From: Crotophaga sulcirostris | Lineage: Eukaryota; Chordata; Aves; Cuculiformes; Crotophagidae | Assembly: GCA_013397455.1 (NCBI GenBank) | Contig: VYZB01000040.1 | Location: 2,091,873 to 2,155,872, forward strand | Direction: 5' to 3' | DNA: 64,000 bases | Part shown: positions 1 to 42,500 of the stretch, piece after piece | How positions within the stretch are numbered: position 1 is the stretch's first letter | Layout: the number at the start of each line of letters is the position of its first letter | Program-made: the position numbers and the translations under genes | The notes under the pieces: model-generated | Seen by the model: the letters and a program-made list of their open reading frames with translations, nothing else | What the model was told of the DNA's origin: nothing | The model's database searches: none

Positions 1-401
1 GGAATGGGGGACGGTAACTTTTCACAGATCCCATAAAAAATCGTTCACTAACCTTAGGTGCACAGTTATTCATTTAGATTTATAGAGAACAAATAGACAA
101 GAGACCACCGAGGAGGTCTGTGTCCAGGTTGACTTGTGGCTATCCCAGATTTTCTTCTTGTGGCAGCCAAGTCTTGCCTTTTTTAAACTGCACAGGGATG
201 AAGGACATCTTACCCAGAAGCACAGGAAAGGCCAAAACAGTTTCCAGCTGAAATCCAGCCTGCCTTAAAAACACTGCCTGCGTACAAAGAAATAAACTCC
301 TTCAATATAGCAAATACAATTACATCCAGCTGCACATTTCCGTAAACACAAAAACAAATAAAACAATAGACACTTCTTATGTTGGACTTCGGCAAAAGAT
401 G

Positions 402-407
402 TTTATT
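402..407 (-). terminator. Alternative poly(A) signal AATAAA (distal)
   Basis: Minus-strand AATAAA at the end of an AAT-type microsatellite, about 1.25 kb past the stop. The hexamer may simply be a by-product of the repeat. Confidence 0.2.
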
Positions 408-610
408 ATTATTATTGTTGTGTTGCTGTTGTACCTCCTCTGCTCTGCCCACAGTGGTGGCATAAACGCTGTTACCATATCGTAGCTGATGATGCCGGTG
501 TACAAATCAAAATCCATCTTAATTTCAAACTCCATTAGAAACACAGGAAAAAAGGTCAACATTTACGAAATGTAAAGGGAAAAATGGTATGGAAAGAATT
601 ATTTTTTTTT

Positions 611-616
611 TTTATT
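611..616 (-). terminator. Alternative poly(A) signal AATAAA (middle)
   Basis: Minus-strand AATAAA lying directly in a genomic A-run (plus-strand T-run at about 602-613). It could be a real distal site, but oligo-dT internal priming on that A-run would give false cDNA ends here. Confidence 0.3.
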
Positions 617-780
617 TTTCAAGCTTCCAAGACAGTATTACAAACAGAGAGCAAAGTAAAGCTAGAAATGAAATACTTGACAGCATCTGTTTAAAAATTA
701 CAGCTAAGAAACCTAATAAAAGTTGAATAAACAGTTACTAGAAATAAAAATTTTTACACATATGATATTTGTCTGGGACT

Positions 781-786
781 TTTATT
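781..786 (-). terminator. Candidate poly(A) signal AATAAA (proximal)
   Basis: Minus-strand AATAAA about 870 nt past the CTBP1 stop. It is followed within 20-30 nt by a TGTGT-containing stretch that could act as the downstream GU-rich element. This is the most canonical of the three hexamers seen, but no transcript evidence is available. Confidence 0.5.
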
Positions 787-1654
787 TCTTCAAAATAATT
801 CATACAAATGGTTACAGTCACAAACATGATTTTAACCAAAAATATTGCTAGCCTACCACATTACCAGGAAGGAATCAATGTAGGCAATGAAATGCTGCTA
901 CTTTTCAGTAGTCTAGTGCCTTTTTCGCATACCACCAATAATATATACTTTAACTGGTGACAAAAAGCACAATGCTCGTTTATACAAAACCTTTTTTTTT
1001 TTCCTCAAAATCTCTTTGCAAGGTTGTCTTCATTTTGAAATAAGGGAATTCACGCCAAAATTAGGAGAAACTGTTTTTCTTTTGTTTACTAAATTATTCT
1101 AAAAAATAAGACAAGCAGGTAGAAAAAACAATGCACTGTGTGGCGTAGAAAGAAAAATGGGAAAAATTCATTGTCCTGAGAAGTTTGCGAACTGCCTCAT
1201 TTTTGGGCATGTTTTAAAATATAAAAGAAAGGATTTTTAATCTCAAAATTGGTTTGTTGAATGCCTCCCTTATGTTTTTCCTTGTTGACAGCTAAGCAAA
1301 CAAACCCTTTTTCATGTTCTAAAAACTGTACACAGACAAGTACATTCATGATATAATTAACTACTAACTTCTCTTGCTTAACAAAGAACCCATAGGACAC
1401 AGAAACAGTGAATCAGTCCACTGGACAGGGACAAACTACAATTTATACGGAGGAAAAAATGCTTCCAAATCTTCTTTTTGTCTCCCACCTTTTCCTTTTA
1501 TACTGTATATTGGACCAGTTTCTAAAACAATAATCGTCTCCTCCTGTAAGTTCATGATTTTGCCTTTAATCAAAATCCAGGGTTTTGTTTTGTTTGTTTG
1601 TTTTCTGCACGCTGAAGTTGCAATCTCCGATGTTGGGAATGCTGTTTTCATAGG

Positions 1655-1867
<213 letters not shown>

Positions 1868-4800
1868 TTAAAACCAAGAGATGACTGATGGAAAAGCCCA
1901 CCTTGACTCCTTCTAGGGCTACAGAGATGCTTCTTTTGTTTCCTGACCAGTGAGAAAGAGAGGAAACAAAGGTTTGCCAGATTGTTTCTTCAGTCTCAGA
2001 TTTAATGGTGTGACTGACAGCACAGCAACACAAACAACCTGGGAGTATCGCTCCTCCCAAAGTATACCTCAACAAGAAGTAATTCAGGTTAGATCCATGC
2101 AAAACCTATCTGCCCTCTGTGGTTTTTCCTCAAGTTGGCCTTTGAGGATTTTTTTTCTCTTTCATTCTCATGTAGTAGTTCTTAGATTGCATTGCTGTGG
2201 TTTGAAAAAAATTTCTTTAATCTTGTAGTTGTAGCTTTCTGATAGCTCCCCAAAAGAGCAATTCATACCCACAAAAGAGGACAAACTCAATCCTATTGCA
2301 CCTGAGTAACTTTTTCAGCATCAAACTTGACACTATACCTGTTTGAAAGATAATCAGTACTAGTTATACAGAGGACAAGTGCTTTAGGTAGAATGCAAGA
2401 CAGAGATGTAAACACAAAATCTACAGATGGTTTTGAAGACTTCTTACTATATCTTGACCAACATCAAGGCTTAATATTTCCTGAATTCAACAAAAAAAAT
2501 CATCCTCTGATTCAGCTTGATTTGTTGATGGCTCTTGATATTATCAGGCTAAATGTACTGTTTCAATCCTGAAGTTCTGATGTAATTGATGAACACTGGT
2601 ATTTCACAGTGCTGTACACAAACAACAGCTACACATGAACACCTGTAACAAAAATCTTTTCTTTTTACCCATTTGCAAGTTTTCTCATACTGGCCACTTA
2701 GTACTGGCCCTTTGCCTCTCCTCCTCATTATAAAGCCACACACTCACCTCTCCTTCTCTCTCTTGCTGTATTCTTTGCTCACCCAAGCATCCTAGCAAGC
2801 ACTTTATCCTTTTAAAAGCCTAAATACACAAAGCATTTGCTACCCCAGTATTTACTTAGAACTAAATGGGAGAAAAGGTACTTGTAGTCTTGTCAAGTTT
2901 TGTCAAATATCACATTATTCTGCTGTTGATTTTCTCCTCATCAGAGTTCACCGCTGAACGTATCAAAGATTTTCACCCCATTTTAGTAGCATCTTTTCTA
3001 AAGTAACACATTTGTTCTGTTCATCCTAAGTTCCCTCAAGCTGACAGAAAATTAGTGCAGAACTTATGCAAAAGTCAGAGGAAGAGAAAAAGCTGGACAA
3101 AAGCACATTTACTTGTTCTATTTTCTTCTTCCACAGAAACTACCTTTTACAAACACTGTGCCAGAGGGGCTCAGCACAGCTAGCTGACACAGCACAGGAA
3201 AAATGAAGTTACCATACACTGGTCTGGTCATCCTGGAGAAGGTTCCTACAGATCGTAACACTGACTGTATGGATAACCAGTATGTGAAAGATCACACCAC
3301 CTGTAGGGCAGAGAACCTCATTCCTAATTGTACACATACACAGAGGTTTCCCATGCTAATTCTTTCTCCAGAGAGGCTCCTTCGAATTAATTTGCAGTTG
3401 TTAATGGAGTTAGTTGTTTGTTTCAATACCTCAATTTGAATCTTATTAATCAAGTTTGCTTCAAGTCTTGTGAAATCTATCAGACCGAGTATTGTTTTAC
3501 TTATTCAGATTTCATTTTGTAATCATTACAGATTTCATTTTTCTGTTACTCTAGGTGCTTTGCAAAAAACACAACACGACAAAAACTTCCACATAGAAGC
3601 CCAACACAGCAACTGCTTCCAACACAGAATCTCTACTTTCTAACAATATATTCCCTGAGCATCAACACATTGGAATTGGGAGAAATCACAGAGAGCAACA
3701 ATTCTACAACTGTGTTTCCCTCAGGAAGAAAAGTTAGAGCCTCCCTTTGTGAAAATAGACAGCACAGGAGCATTAACAGCTGACTTTGGAGCACACTTAG
3801 GAGTTCAAACTACACACCTGTAATTCTGCTTTAACTCCAGATATTCTTTCTGTATATAAAAATACTACTCCCTTTGGATACCAAGATACAATAATTGGGA
3901 CTCTACCTACCAGCATCTCTCCTCAGACGCGGGCTTCCTACAGACTTTTAGCAAAGCCCAAGAACCCTACCATTGTTTCTCTTGTCCTAAAGCTACACAG
4001 CAGCAGTAGCCAAAATACACATGGCCTACCCCTCTACAGAAACTGTATTTTGCTTGGCAACTCCTTAACCCTATTTTGCCATTCTCTTTTCATAATTTTT
4101 CTCTTTTTTAATTTAATCAGTGTTCTTCAAATCGTATGTCTGAAAGAAGAACATACAAACTCAACAGCCTCTACACATGGGCATTCCTATCCTATATAAC
4201 CTTCCCTTTTGTTGCTATTTACTACTTTTTCTATTTTTAACCAACAAATACAGTCTTCTTCCTCTGATAGCAATAAGTTGAAACATTTTCCAGGTAAAAT
4301 GTCCACTGAATTAAACTTTTGAAAAAGCAAAAGCAAGAGATCAGTTACACCACCTCTGCTACTTCACGCTCTTCCTCCCCCCTCCCCAGTCTTAATTTAC
4401 AAAGAAAAATACAGTAGCCCCCTTAATTACAATCAAAAGACAACTTCAATTTGTATGTTAATCTTCTGTAGTTTCTTACAAAAGCACCTTGAACTCACTA
4501 TGTTAAGCTCTATTCAAGAAACTGAGTCTGCCCCAAAAGAGTTGAAAAAAATTAAATACATGCTGTTATCGTACATTAGAGTCTAAAAATCACCAGTGAA
4601 ATAAAATACCTCAACAACATGAAATCACTCCTGAATTACCAACATCTAACTAGTCTCATCCATGTACCCCCTTAAGTACCTGGATATTCTCACCTTCTAC
4701 CTGTTAGAAGGCAGAAAGGTATGTCAACATGTTTTTAAACTGCACAATCACTGTTTACTAGTTGCTGAATTTCACTTTGCCTATAACCTGCAAGCTCTGT

Positions 4801-6352
4801 GACACAGGAAATGGCAGTGGGTTATTTAACAGCTCAGTAACAAATACACAGCAGTAACACAAAAGCAGGGTACATTATGCCGCTTCACCGAGACCATTAC
4901 AAATAGTTCCTTCTCAGGAATATCATTAATCTTTACTCGTGGGATACAACCAGTTTCCTTGACCTTTTGTGTTGATAGGGCATCTTGCATTTCACATAGT
5001 AAATGGTTTTGTTTTCCACAGAATACAGTGATATTCAGAAGATCTAGATAATATTCTGCTGATGAATGCTCAATGTTCTTTGCTTGTGATAATATCTGAT
5101 AATTTAAGAGTTCTGTCCTACATCAAAATACAAGTAAGTGATAGAATAAAACAGCCTCATTAGTTTTAGTTCACCGAAAGACCTATTTGCATTTTTTAAC
5201 ATATAAATTATTATCCCAGGTCTTATCTTCTAATGCAATTACATGGCTATGATACAGCTATTAGCACATCTGAAACTTCAGACTGCCTGTGAAAGACTCC
5301 AGAACTCAGCTAGCTGAATGTAATCTTGGATTGCAAAGAGAAGACAGAAAAATTTGTTTTGAACAATCAATTCAAATACTGTACTTAATCCAGGTAGGAA
5401 TTAAGCATCAGCAAACACTGCTACTGAAACCAATTTCTTCATAAAGCCTGAGCTTCAAGTCCCGCATATTTTATACTGCATAAAATAACTGCCTTCACCC
5501 ACACTCAGACACTCTTCTACCACTCCTTCAAAACGCAGCTTTTAATATCTGTTGTAAGACAGATGTCTCCCTCAAAATTCCCAAAATGCCTTATTTTGCA
5601 TTTGAAAATAATTGAGAAGTCAGAATTTATGATTTATTTTCTTTATTGGAAAAAATGACTGAAACAATGTCTAAAAAAAGGCATTCAGTTCTGTGCTTAT
5701 CCTGCTTAAATTAAATACATATGGTCTTTACCTTGTAAATCATTAACTCTCAAAACATTCCTATTCCATTTCTAGCAGTGAAGCCTGCTTCTGCTGGACT
5801 TGTGACTCCCAAAATGAGAACAACCACCTGCGTTTTATTCGGGCACACTACCCCATTCCTAACTGCCACAACGGGGTTGGCATTACTACCCCTCACTCAG
5901 CACCACCTGCCATTAAACCTCAGACGCATTCAGCTCTACCATGAGTACTCAAAACTGACGTCAACGAAATCACATCCTGTCTGGAAGAGAACATAGGTGC
6001 TTGAACTTTTCATTTAAGCAAACAAAACCACTCTTCTTCAGGTATTTAGGGCTAAGGGTACTTCTTCCAAAAATAAACACCCTGACATCATGTGAGATAT
6101 ATGCATGTGGATCAAATCAAAGTTATTCTTTTCCTGCGGTGCACTTATGGCTACTGACAAGGAGATGATGGCAGAGGGTGGTGACGCTATCCCTGTCATC
6201 TTTCCATCACTTCCTGAAGAGAGTGTTAGAAGTCACTGGGACACAAGAGCTTTGCTTCACTTCTCAGCAGTGCGCAGCTCGGGTCTCATACAGGGTAATA
6301 TGAAAAAAACCCAACCAAACCTGTATCTACTAAAAGAATGGGGTAGCCCTCC

Positions 6353-6417
6353 TGAAGAATGACAAAGATAAGAAAGACGTATGAAGAATGACAAAGATAA
6401 GAAAGACGTATGAAGAA
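6353..6417. repeat. Perfect 29 bp tandem duplication plus partial third copy
   Basis: The unit beginning TGAAGAATGACAAAG occupies 6353-6381 and is repeated without a mismatch at 6382-6410. It is followed by the first seven bases of a third copy before the sequence diverges. Perfect identity implies a recent duplication or active copy-number variation (minisatellite seed). Confidence 0.95.
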
Positions 6418-7308
6418 AGACAGCGGAAAAATTAGGACAAAGAGGTATAAAAAAAAAATAATGAAAGGACTGCACTGTCCTTTCCCTCAAGGCATTGAGG
6501 GAAACAGCTGTTGTAGCTTTCTCAGCCACTTTCATCCTACTTATGAGTAAATATCAAACTGGAAGATAAAAAATTGCAGATGTTTTTCATAAATAAGAAT
6601 TGTGTGAATCTGGCTACTAGGAAAAATCCGCTGCTAGAACAGCTGCAGGGGATAAAAGGACACAGAAAGTCTCTGAAGCAAATAAAGTAGCTAAGGAACA
6701 TACATATTAGACATAAAGAAAATCACCCCTTTCCATTAATTATTAAGAGCTGCTTTCACAGTTGATTGAGAATATATAGATCAAGTTCCTCAAGTGCTTT
6801 TGCTTAAAAATTAAACACATAATTTAGAAAACACTATTTTAAACAATTTCATAATCACCACAAGCTATTCCACTGTATTCACGACCGAGTTATTTTTTCT
6901 CTCACGCGTCTGGAGGCCACAAAATCACATAACAATAGTTTATTATTGAAAGTCTTCCTGTAACCTACTGCTGTATCATTACCTTCAGCAAAAGGAACGT
7001 AAACTTCCACTGCACTCACTGGAGATGACCAGATTGTTTTACTGGAATGTACAAAACACTGATTCTCATTCAGATATTAATTAATAACCACATAAAAAAG
7101 GTAAGAAAAGGAAATGGACTTACACATTGCATGACTGACTTCAACCAGCAAAACAAGATCATTCTCCTCAGTGTAACAATTATGAAAACCATGTAGCCCG
7201 GGTCTCATCCAAAAACACTTTGCTTCTTAATAGGAAGGTCTTTTACTTATTCTGGAACACTCATCCCTGAATTAAGAAAGTATTTCTTACACAGCTGCAG
7301 CATGCTTA

Positions 7309-35991
<28,683 letters not shown>

Positions 35992-38900
35992 TCAAGCCAC
36001 ACAAACATAATAAAAAAAATAATTTATAGCTAGTCTGTTCATTCTGATTGCATAAAAATACTTCAAGGACTGAAGACAGTAAAGCAGGAACAGTCAGCAA
36101 TCAACCAAGCACAGAAGACCTAAGAAAAAAATGCCATGGAGGATCAGGAGGCTGAACAATGAAAGATGGATAAAACCACTAAGGGAACAGCATATTTGTT
36201 TTTTTAAATGGGCATTTTTACTACACTACCAAGAAGTGTCTGTGCAATCTTATCCAAGGTTTACATTTTGATTGGATTCCACACCTTTGTTAGCTCTACA
36301 CAGAGTGAAAAATATCTTGTCCAGGCTTGCAAGAGTGTAGTTTATGGAATATCATAAGCAACTCAGGGAGGATTTCAGTATTCAGTTCACATATATGATG
36401 ATTTACTGCTGAGACTAAAATTTAACTGAAAAAAAGCCTGCAACAGCAAAATTTTGAATTTACTGATGATCCAGTGTCCAAGTGTACAGGCTAATTGCTG
36501 ATCTATGTAGGTCTGCTTAGACTTCAAAGTTTTACAAAAGAATTTTGCATAGCTTAGTCAAACAAACACATTATACTTAATCCACCATTGAAACCCTTAC
36601 AAAATATCAACAAAATGTCCCTCCCTAAATTAACATCACACTTAGAACATCCTAGAATGACAAAGACATTGAAGTGATTTTTCTTTCCCTTAGATACTTA
36701 AAGTGCAGACTTAATTTATATCCTCTTTATGGAGTCTTAAAATGTAAAGTAAATCTTATAGCAAGATATTTAGAGAACATCTTTTTAACAGTATAGATGC
36801 TATAAATATACAAAAGTACTAAAGGGAATAATATTAAACCATTACGTTTACACAAAAGTAGTTAAGCTTGGGTGGAAAAAAAAGATACTTCCTGCAGAGA
36901 TAAGGAAAAGCAAAAATAAGAATGAAGTACATGGGGTTTTTTTCTCTTTTAAAATAAGTAGTTTTAAAAACTGCAAAGTTAAGTGGGCTAGATATTTCTT
37001 GTATGTAAATTTGAAGACATTTTTCTTGCAGTGTGAATTTAAAAACATTGCTTATTGCTTGATAGTACACGTCAGTCCAACATTAATGCAAACAATCAAA
37101 GCTCCCTAGCTATCTTCTACAAGAAAACGCTGTATCTTATTTCCCAGCCTACATCAAAAAGCAAGCCTTGAAAGATCATCCTTTACATTTTAAGTGGATG
37201 GAAAATTAGTAGATTCCAAGATGTACAAGATAACTGGTGCAGAACAGCAGCTGCTGGGAAAAGAGGTTTTCACAAGTCAAGAGAAGCAGCATAATACTTC
37301 CCCCTGGGACCAAGCTCAGGCCTGAGCTGAAGTAGTACAGTTACGTGGGCTGTTACCCCCAGACTCTCAACTGTCTGGTCTGCACCCATAAATCTTACGT
37401 CCACCCTTAATCAAGTCAGGATGACAGACCAGCCCTACTACCATCTGGTATTTAAGTTCTTTATCTATTCAAACAGTGTTCATACTTGAAGACCGAACAA
37501 GAGTCAACGCATTTGGTTCTTTTCCACACTAGTCCTAGCATCTCCCAACAACTGCCGATGCCTCTGCAGTACTCTCACCTTAGCAGACAGGCATTCAGAT
37601 GTGAAAACACCCACCAGAAAAGTTTTCCAGGGTACAATACCCATGAAAACTATTCTCTGTTGTAAAACCATCAATTCCTAACCTCTACTGTGAAAGACAT
37701 GCTTAGAAATACTTCTAGTACGTAGATTCTCTCAGTACTATCCAGTAATCAAAATTAAATGCAAGCCTTTTCAATATTTTTGAAATCATACATTTTGCTA
37801 ACTTACTATTGTTACCTGTTTGAAACAGAAGTGGCCACGTAACCCTTCATACAGTCATTTTTAGTAAATAAACCACACACTAATAACATGGTACAGGACA
37901 CAAACACTACAGGAATACACAACGTAAAGCTACATAGTTACCCAGAGGATAATTACTATCCTTTAGTGGGTACTAGACTGCAAACCTCCCCCATTAAATC
38001 CACTTAGAAACACCCTAAAATAAAGCATGTTATAGACTTGTTCATGTTTCTCTCAAAATAATATATGTAATAGCATTAATAAAATGCAATTATGTCTTGA
38101 AACAAACATAAAAATGACAATGCAAGACCTATTCACATTGCATAGAATAACTGTGCTCATTTTAAAACTGAAATGTTATAGTCATTGCCTTAACTGTCTG
38201 CCCAGCAAAGCCAGGATTTCAACCAGTTTGAACGCTAGCTAAAATAACATTAAAAAAAGAAAGAACATTGATACTAAAGTTGAAGATGAACGAGGAAAAA
38301 TATGACACAGATGACTCCCTTGAGTTACAACTGAAGGACCTCTATCAACAGAAGAGCACATACAGTCCAAACAGATAACAGAAGATGAGATTAAAAACTG
38401 GCACTTCTAAGAAAAGCTTTTCTGACTTGCGCTATTTCAGAAAATCATGAAATATGGTACCACAAAACAGCCCTTTAAAATAACGATTTCTCTAAAACAC
38501 ATAAAGGTGTGGTCTGGTTTTCCCCTCATACCAGCCTATCTATTGATTTCAACCAAGTTACTTATATCTAATGTCTGATCCAAAGTGGCGTGCCAGGCCG
38601 CGCCCCAAAGCACAGAAACCCCAGTAAGAAAAACAAGCAGAGAGAGAATCTCAGGCTTTGTTAAGAGCCCCCAGAACTCAAATACATCCAAGTGACCTTG
38701 ACCACTAAAACTCCACAATCCTTTGCTTGCCAAAAACCTTTCTGAACTTCAGCATAAGCTTCCTGTTGCACAACCTCTCTCCCTAAATACCATATCACTG
38801 AATTGCAGACAATAACTCAACACTTAAGTAAACTTACAGTAACTTAATCGCAGGGGCAGTCGCTATTTAAAGTTTGCATTTGGAAAGACACAGTTTCACT

Positions 38901-39324
38901 ATGAATCAGAACCCTTTGAACAAAAAACTACTGCTTCCACCATTTAGATATGTTCTGCCTGTATCTTATGTAGAAATATCATACTGCACCATGTGCTTGG
39001 CTTTGCAGCAGACCCTTGGAGTGGCAGGTTAAAGCAATGTGTGTTTAAGAGCAGTATTTTCCATGCCTGCATTAACAGTAAATTATGCAACTTGATGCCA
39101 GAAAGGAATAACTGTAAACTGGTCAAAAGTGACATTTAACACCACAAATGTGAAACTAATTTAAAAAAACAATTCCACTTAGCTTGTTTATTTAAGTATA
39201 TGGTAGAGCATTTCACATAACACAGATAAAAAATAAACCATCCACCCCCACACCCTAGAATCTTTGTTATGGGAAAACAATCTCAGTTTATCCTAACTTG
39301 AGACTTTCAGGAACCCCTACCAAC

Positions 39325-39541
39325 CTGACATTTCTTAATCTGAGCTTGAATTCCAGGGTCATGAATTCGATTTCTCAATGCTTTACAATCTTCAGTATTC
39401 TGAGGCAAAATAGCAGCCTGTCATTCGATCCTCATTTCCATGTCTTTAATTTTTCTTGCAGCCTCCTGTAATCTTGAACCAAAGCTTTTAAACTTCTTAT
39501 CCACTGCAACCTCTGTAGCCTGGATGGTGTTCAAATTTTTA
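39325..39541 (-). pseudogene. Exon-like segment with one in-frame TGA, origin unknown
   Basis: On the minus strand an AG acceptor (aatttttag|T) and a GT donor (GTCAG|gttggt) bracket 217 bases. These read as 72 codons in one frame with a single stop: KNLNTIQATEVAVDKKFKSF, then GSRLQEAARKIKDMEMRIE, TGA, then QAAILPQNTEDCKALRNRIH and DPGIQAQIKKCQ. The charged, heptad-like composition resembles coiled-coil protein and is unlike chance translation of this AT-rich DNA. The TGA could come from CGA by CpG decay (context GAATGACAG). I do not recognise the family, and it is not part of CTBP1. It could be a relic exon of a lost gene, an exon captured by duplication, or coincidence. Confidence 0.35.
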
Positions 39542-42500
39542 CTAAAAATTAAACACAAACAATACATTAAAACAACATTAAGGGTCTGACTTGTGCTCAC
39601 AGAAGCCAGGAAACTCAAAGTTAAAGCTTCTCACTGCATCAGTACCCTTCCCCCTTCCACTCCTGCCTTTCCACCACACCTGCTGGGCTGCTGCTGGCCA
39701 TTAACATTCCAGGGAAACCTTTGGAGGGTGAGGACACACACAGCACCTTGTGCAGGACAGCAGGTGTATTGTAAACAGACGTACCTGGATAGGCAGTAAA
39801 CATTTTGCCCAGGTGAGTAGGGATCTGAGGATTGTGTGTGATCTCCAATACCACCCCTGCTGGAGAGCCAAGCTCTCCAGTGAGCACAGGAGATGGAGTG
39901 AGAAGCCTTAACTCTGAACTTGTTGGTTTTGCTGGGTAGAAGTCAGGCCCTTAAGGTTATCTAAATGTATTCAAGGGGAAAAGAAGTTTCCCACCACAGC
40001 TCTAATCCAGTTATTAGTTTGGGTTTGGTTTTTTTCCCTCCAATATGGAAATAATCTAGTGGTGAAGTCCTTGCCCCAGTAACAGCTACTGTGCCAGTGA
40101 CTGCTCGAATTTTTCTAAAGTAGTACCAGATACCATGTGCACACAGACAGAGCAGCTAGCTGCATGGCAAATAGCTGCTACATATGGACAACAGAGGAGT
40201 GCCTTCTCAGAACTGCAATTTGGACTAGCTGCTCTAAAAAAAAAAAATGAGTATCAAAACCTTATTTTAGTCCAGCTTTTATGGAAAAAATCTTGGAAAT
40301 CGAAAAAGCAGCTTTCAGCTGCAGAACCTGACAGGCAGCCAGCCCTGTGCAAAAGCATTTCAAGTGATTGCAAGACTCACAAACAAGAGGATTAATTAAT
40401 TTATCAATCCAGCTCTGTAACAGGAGAGGAAGGGTCTCGAATTATTACCTCTGGCAGCACGGGGACTTACAAATCACCAGACCAAGCTTAGCATGAAATG
40501 TATTTTTTTTAAAAACTAAGAGCTACCTAACTGGGGTAGTTTCCTTCCCCCTCCCAAATCCTACCTGCACCTCCTGAAACAAAGCTGCACCTTTGTGTGC
40601 CACACACCAAGAGGGAGAGTTGAAGTCAATACCATTTGACAAACTCACAACTGAAGGAGCTCTCCCTGACATACTCTAGGATGTTATGTGTTTTAAACCT
40701 CTCCTAAAACAACCTGTTATGCTACAAACTGACAGTAACTAAAGCAATCGCGTTACACAAATAACAGATTTCAAAGTAGACTGTCACTATTTGCTGACAT
40801 AAGAAAACATACCAAAATGCAAAAAGTAAACTATTTAAGACTAACAATGTCATTTTCACATTTTTCTGCTGCTGATTAATATAACATCACCCAGATCATG
40901 AATGTCTCTCAAATAAGGCATATATGTTAAAAGTAAAAGTGAAGGACATTGTCAGGTTTGTAGGCCCAAAATTTGACCTACCTTTCATTTTCTTAAATCT
41001 GTTTGCAAAGTCCATGTAATTCTTTAAATGTGTTTTTCTTTTTTCAAAACAAATGCTTCAATTCTTTTTTCTGAAAAATACATCAATGCCAAAAAGCACA
41101 ACACTGATCAGTAACCCTATAATGACAAACCAGTATGCACATGAAACTGAGGACAGCAGCCTGGCCAAGGAGAGTTTCCATTTTCACATTTCCCGTGATT
41201 CTTACAAGTGCAAAGACTAAATAAGCAGGAAAACTCCCTTGACAATGTCCTTTTAAAAGAATTTGTCCTGCAATACTTCCCTTATACACTGTAAAATGTC
41301 AAAGTGATTTAATTTTTTTAACAAAAAGCAAGCTACTGAAAAATCTAATCAGTATTTACAAAAATAAGACTTGAGGAAGACAGATTGGACATGCAACTAA
41401 TTTACAACCCTGCACATGTAACATGAGACTAATCCCCTGTGGCATTTACCTTTGCTTTATATTCTTACCTAGGCTGCAAATTCAGTCAGAGCTGTCACTT
41501 ATTTACCATAAGCCCTCAAAAAAATTTACATGCTTTTTCAAAAATAAATGCTAATATTAATTCAAGTAAAGAAAGAGTTGTCAAAACAAACAAAAAAAAT
41601 TCCACTCATAACATGAACACAGAAGCTGTTATGAATCAGGTTTGCCAATATGCACTATTAAAATTCCTAGAAATGCCATATTTAATAAACATATTTTAAG
41701 GTTGCTGACACATCATGAATTATTAAATTTCAGATTCTGTTTTGTTAGTCTCATTGTTTTGTGCACCATGACCTCAAGGGACATTTAGATTCATGGTAGA
41801 GCAAAACTCTAAAGTTTATTTCTACTTGACTGCCTTTAAAGTACAACGTAGGTACACAGATCAGTAAAGTGGATATAAGGCAAAAAAAAAAAAAAGAGGT
41901 TACCAGCCTTCAGTATTTTGATATTCAGTATACTTAGATACTGAGTATGTAACGCAAAAATTTCCTGATTCCATCAGAATCAGAGCCAACACCTTTTGTC
42001 ACCACCTTCAGTATGAGAAGGATGCAAATTCCCATGATTTGAGATGTAGGATTGGGGTGGTACACGGGGGGCAGAGGAGAGAATATTTTTAAATAAAGAA
42101 TACCAACATGGGATACGTACGAAAAGGCGGCAGCTGCCCTTGAATGCCTGAATTACTTAGCAGACTAAATTTAATTTAATTCTTCTCTCATTTCATGTTT
42201 CAAAGCATGTTTCCTAAGATTTTAGGAACCTGCTGCAAGTCTTATTGAAATCAATAGGAACAATCCCAAATTGATTTTCAAAGGAATAAGATCTGGACTT
42301 CATGATATACAGATAAGAGAAAAATAAGCATAAGGTTCACTTAAAGTGTATGTGCAGTCTCTCTTGAAGACTACAAGGCTCAGAGGATAACGCTAAGCAC
42401 ATTGAAACTCAAAGAAAAAGCATGGCTGATGAATAATATTGCACTCTGTTCTTTTTATTTACCCAAACTCAGTAAAAATAAGTCATCTTCCTTCTTTTCT

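Larger units (their letters stand above)
1..1654 (-). other. CTBP1: CTBP1 3' UTR and downstream flank
   Basis: This sequence follows the CTBP1 stop codon on the minus strand. It is AT-rich with no open frame that looks coding. The UTR probably runs from 1654 to roughly 750, with possible longer ends near 590 and 380 judged from polyadenylation hexamers. It carries a T/G-rich tract at about 1582-1606 on the plus strand and a TTA-type microsatellite at about 402-421. Below the last poly(A) site I see only non-coding flank. Confidence 0.7.
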
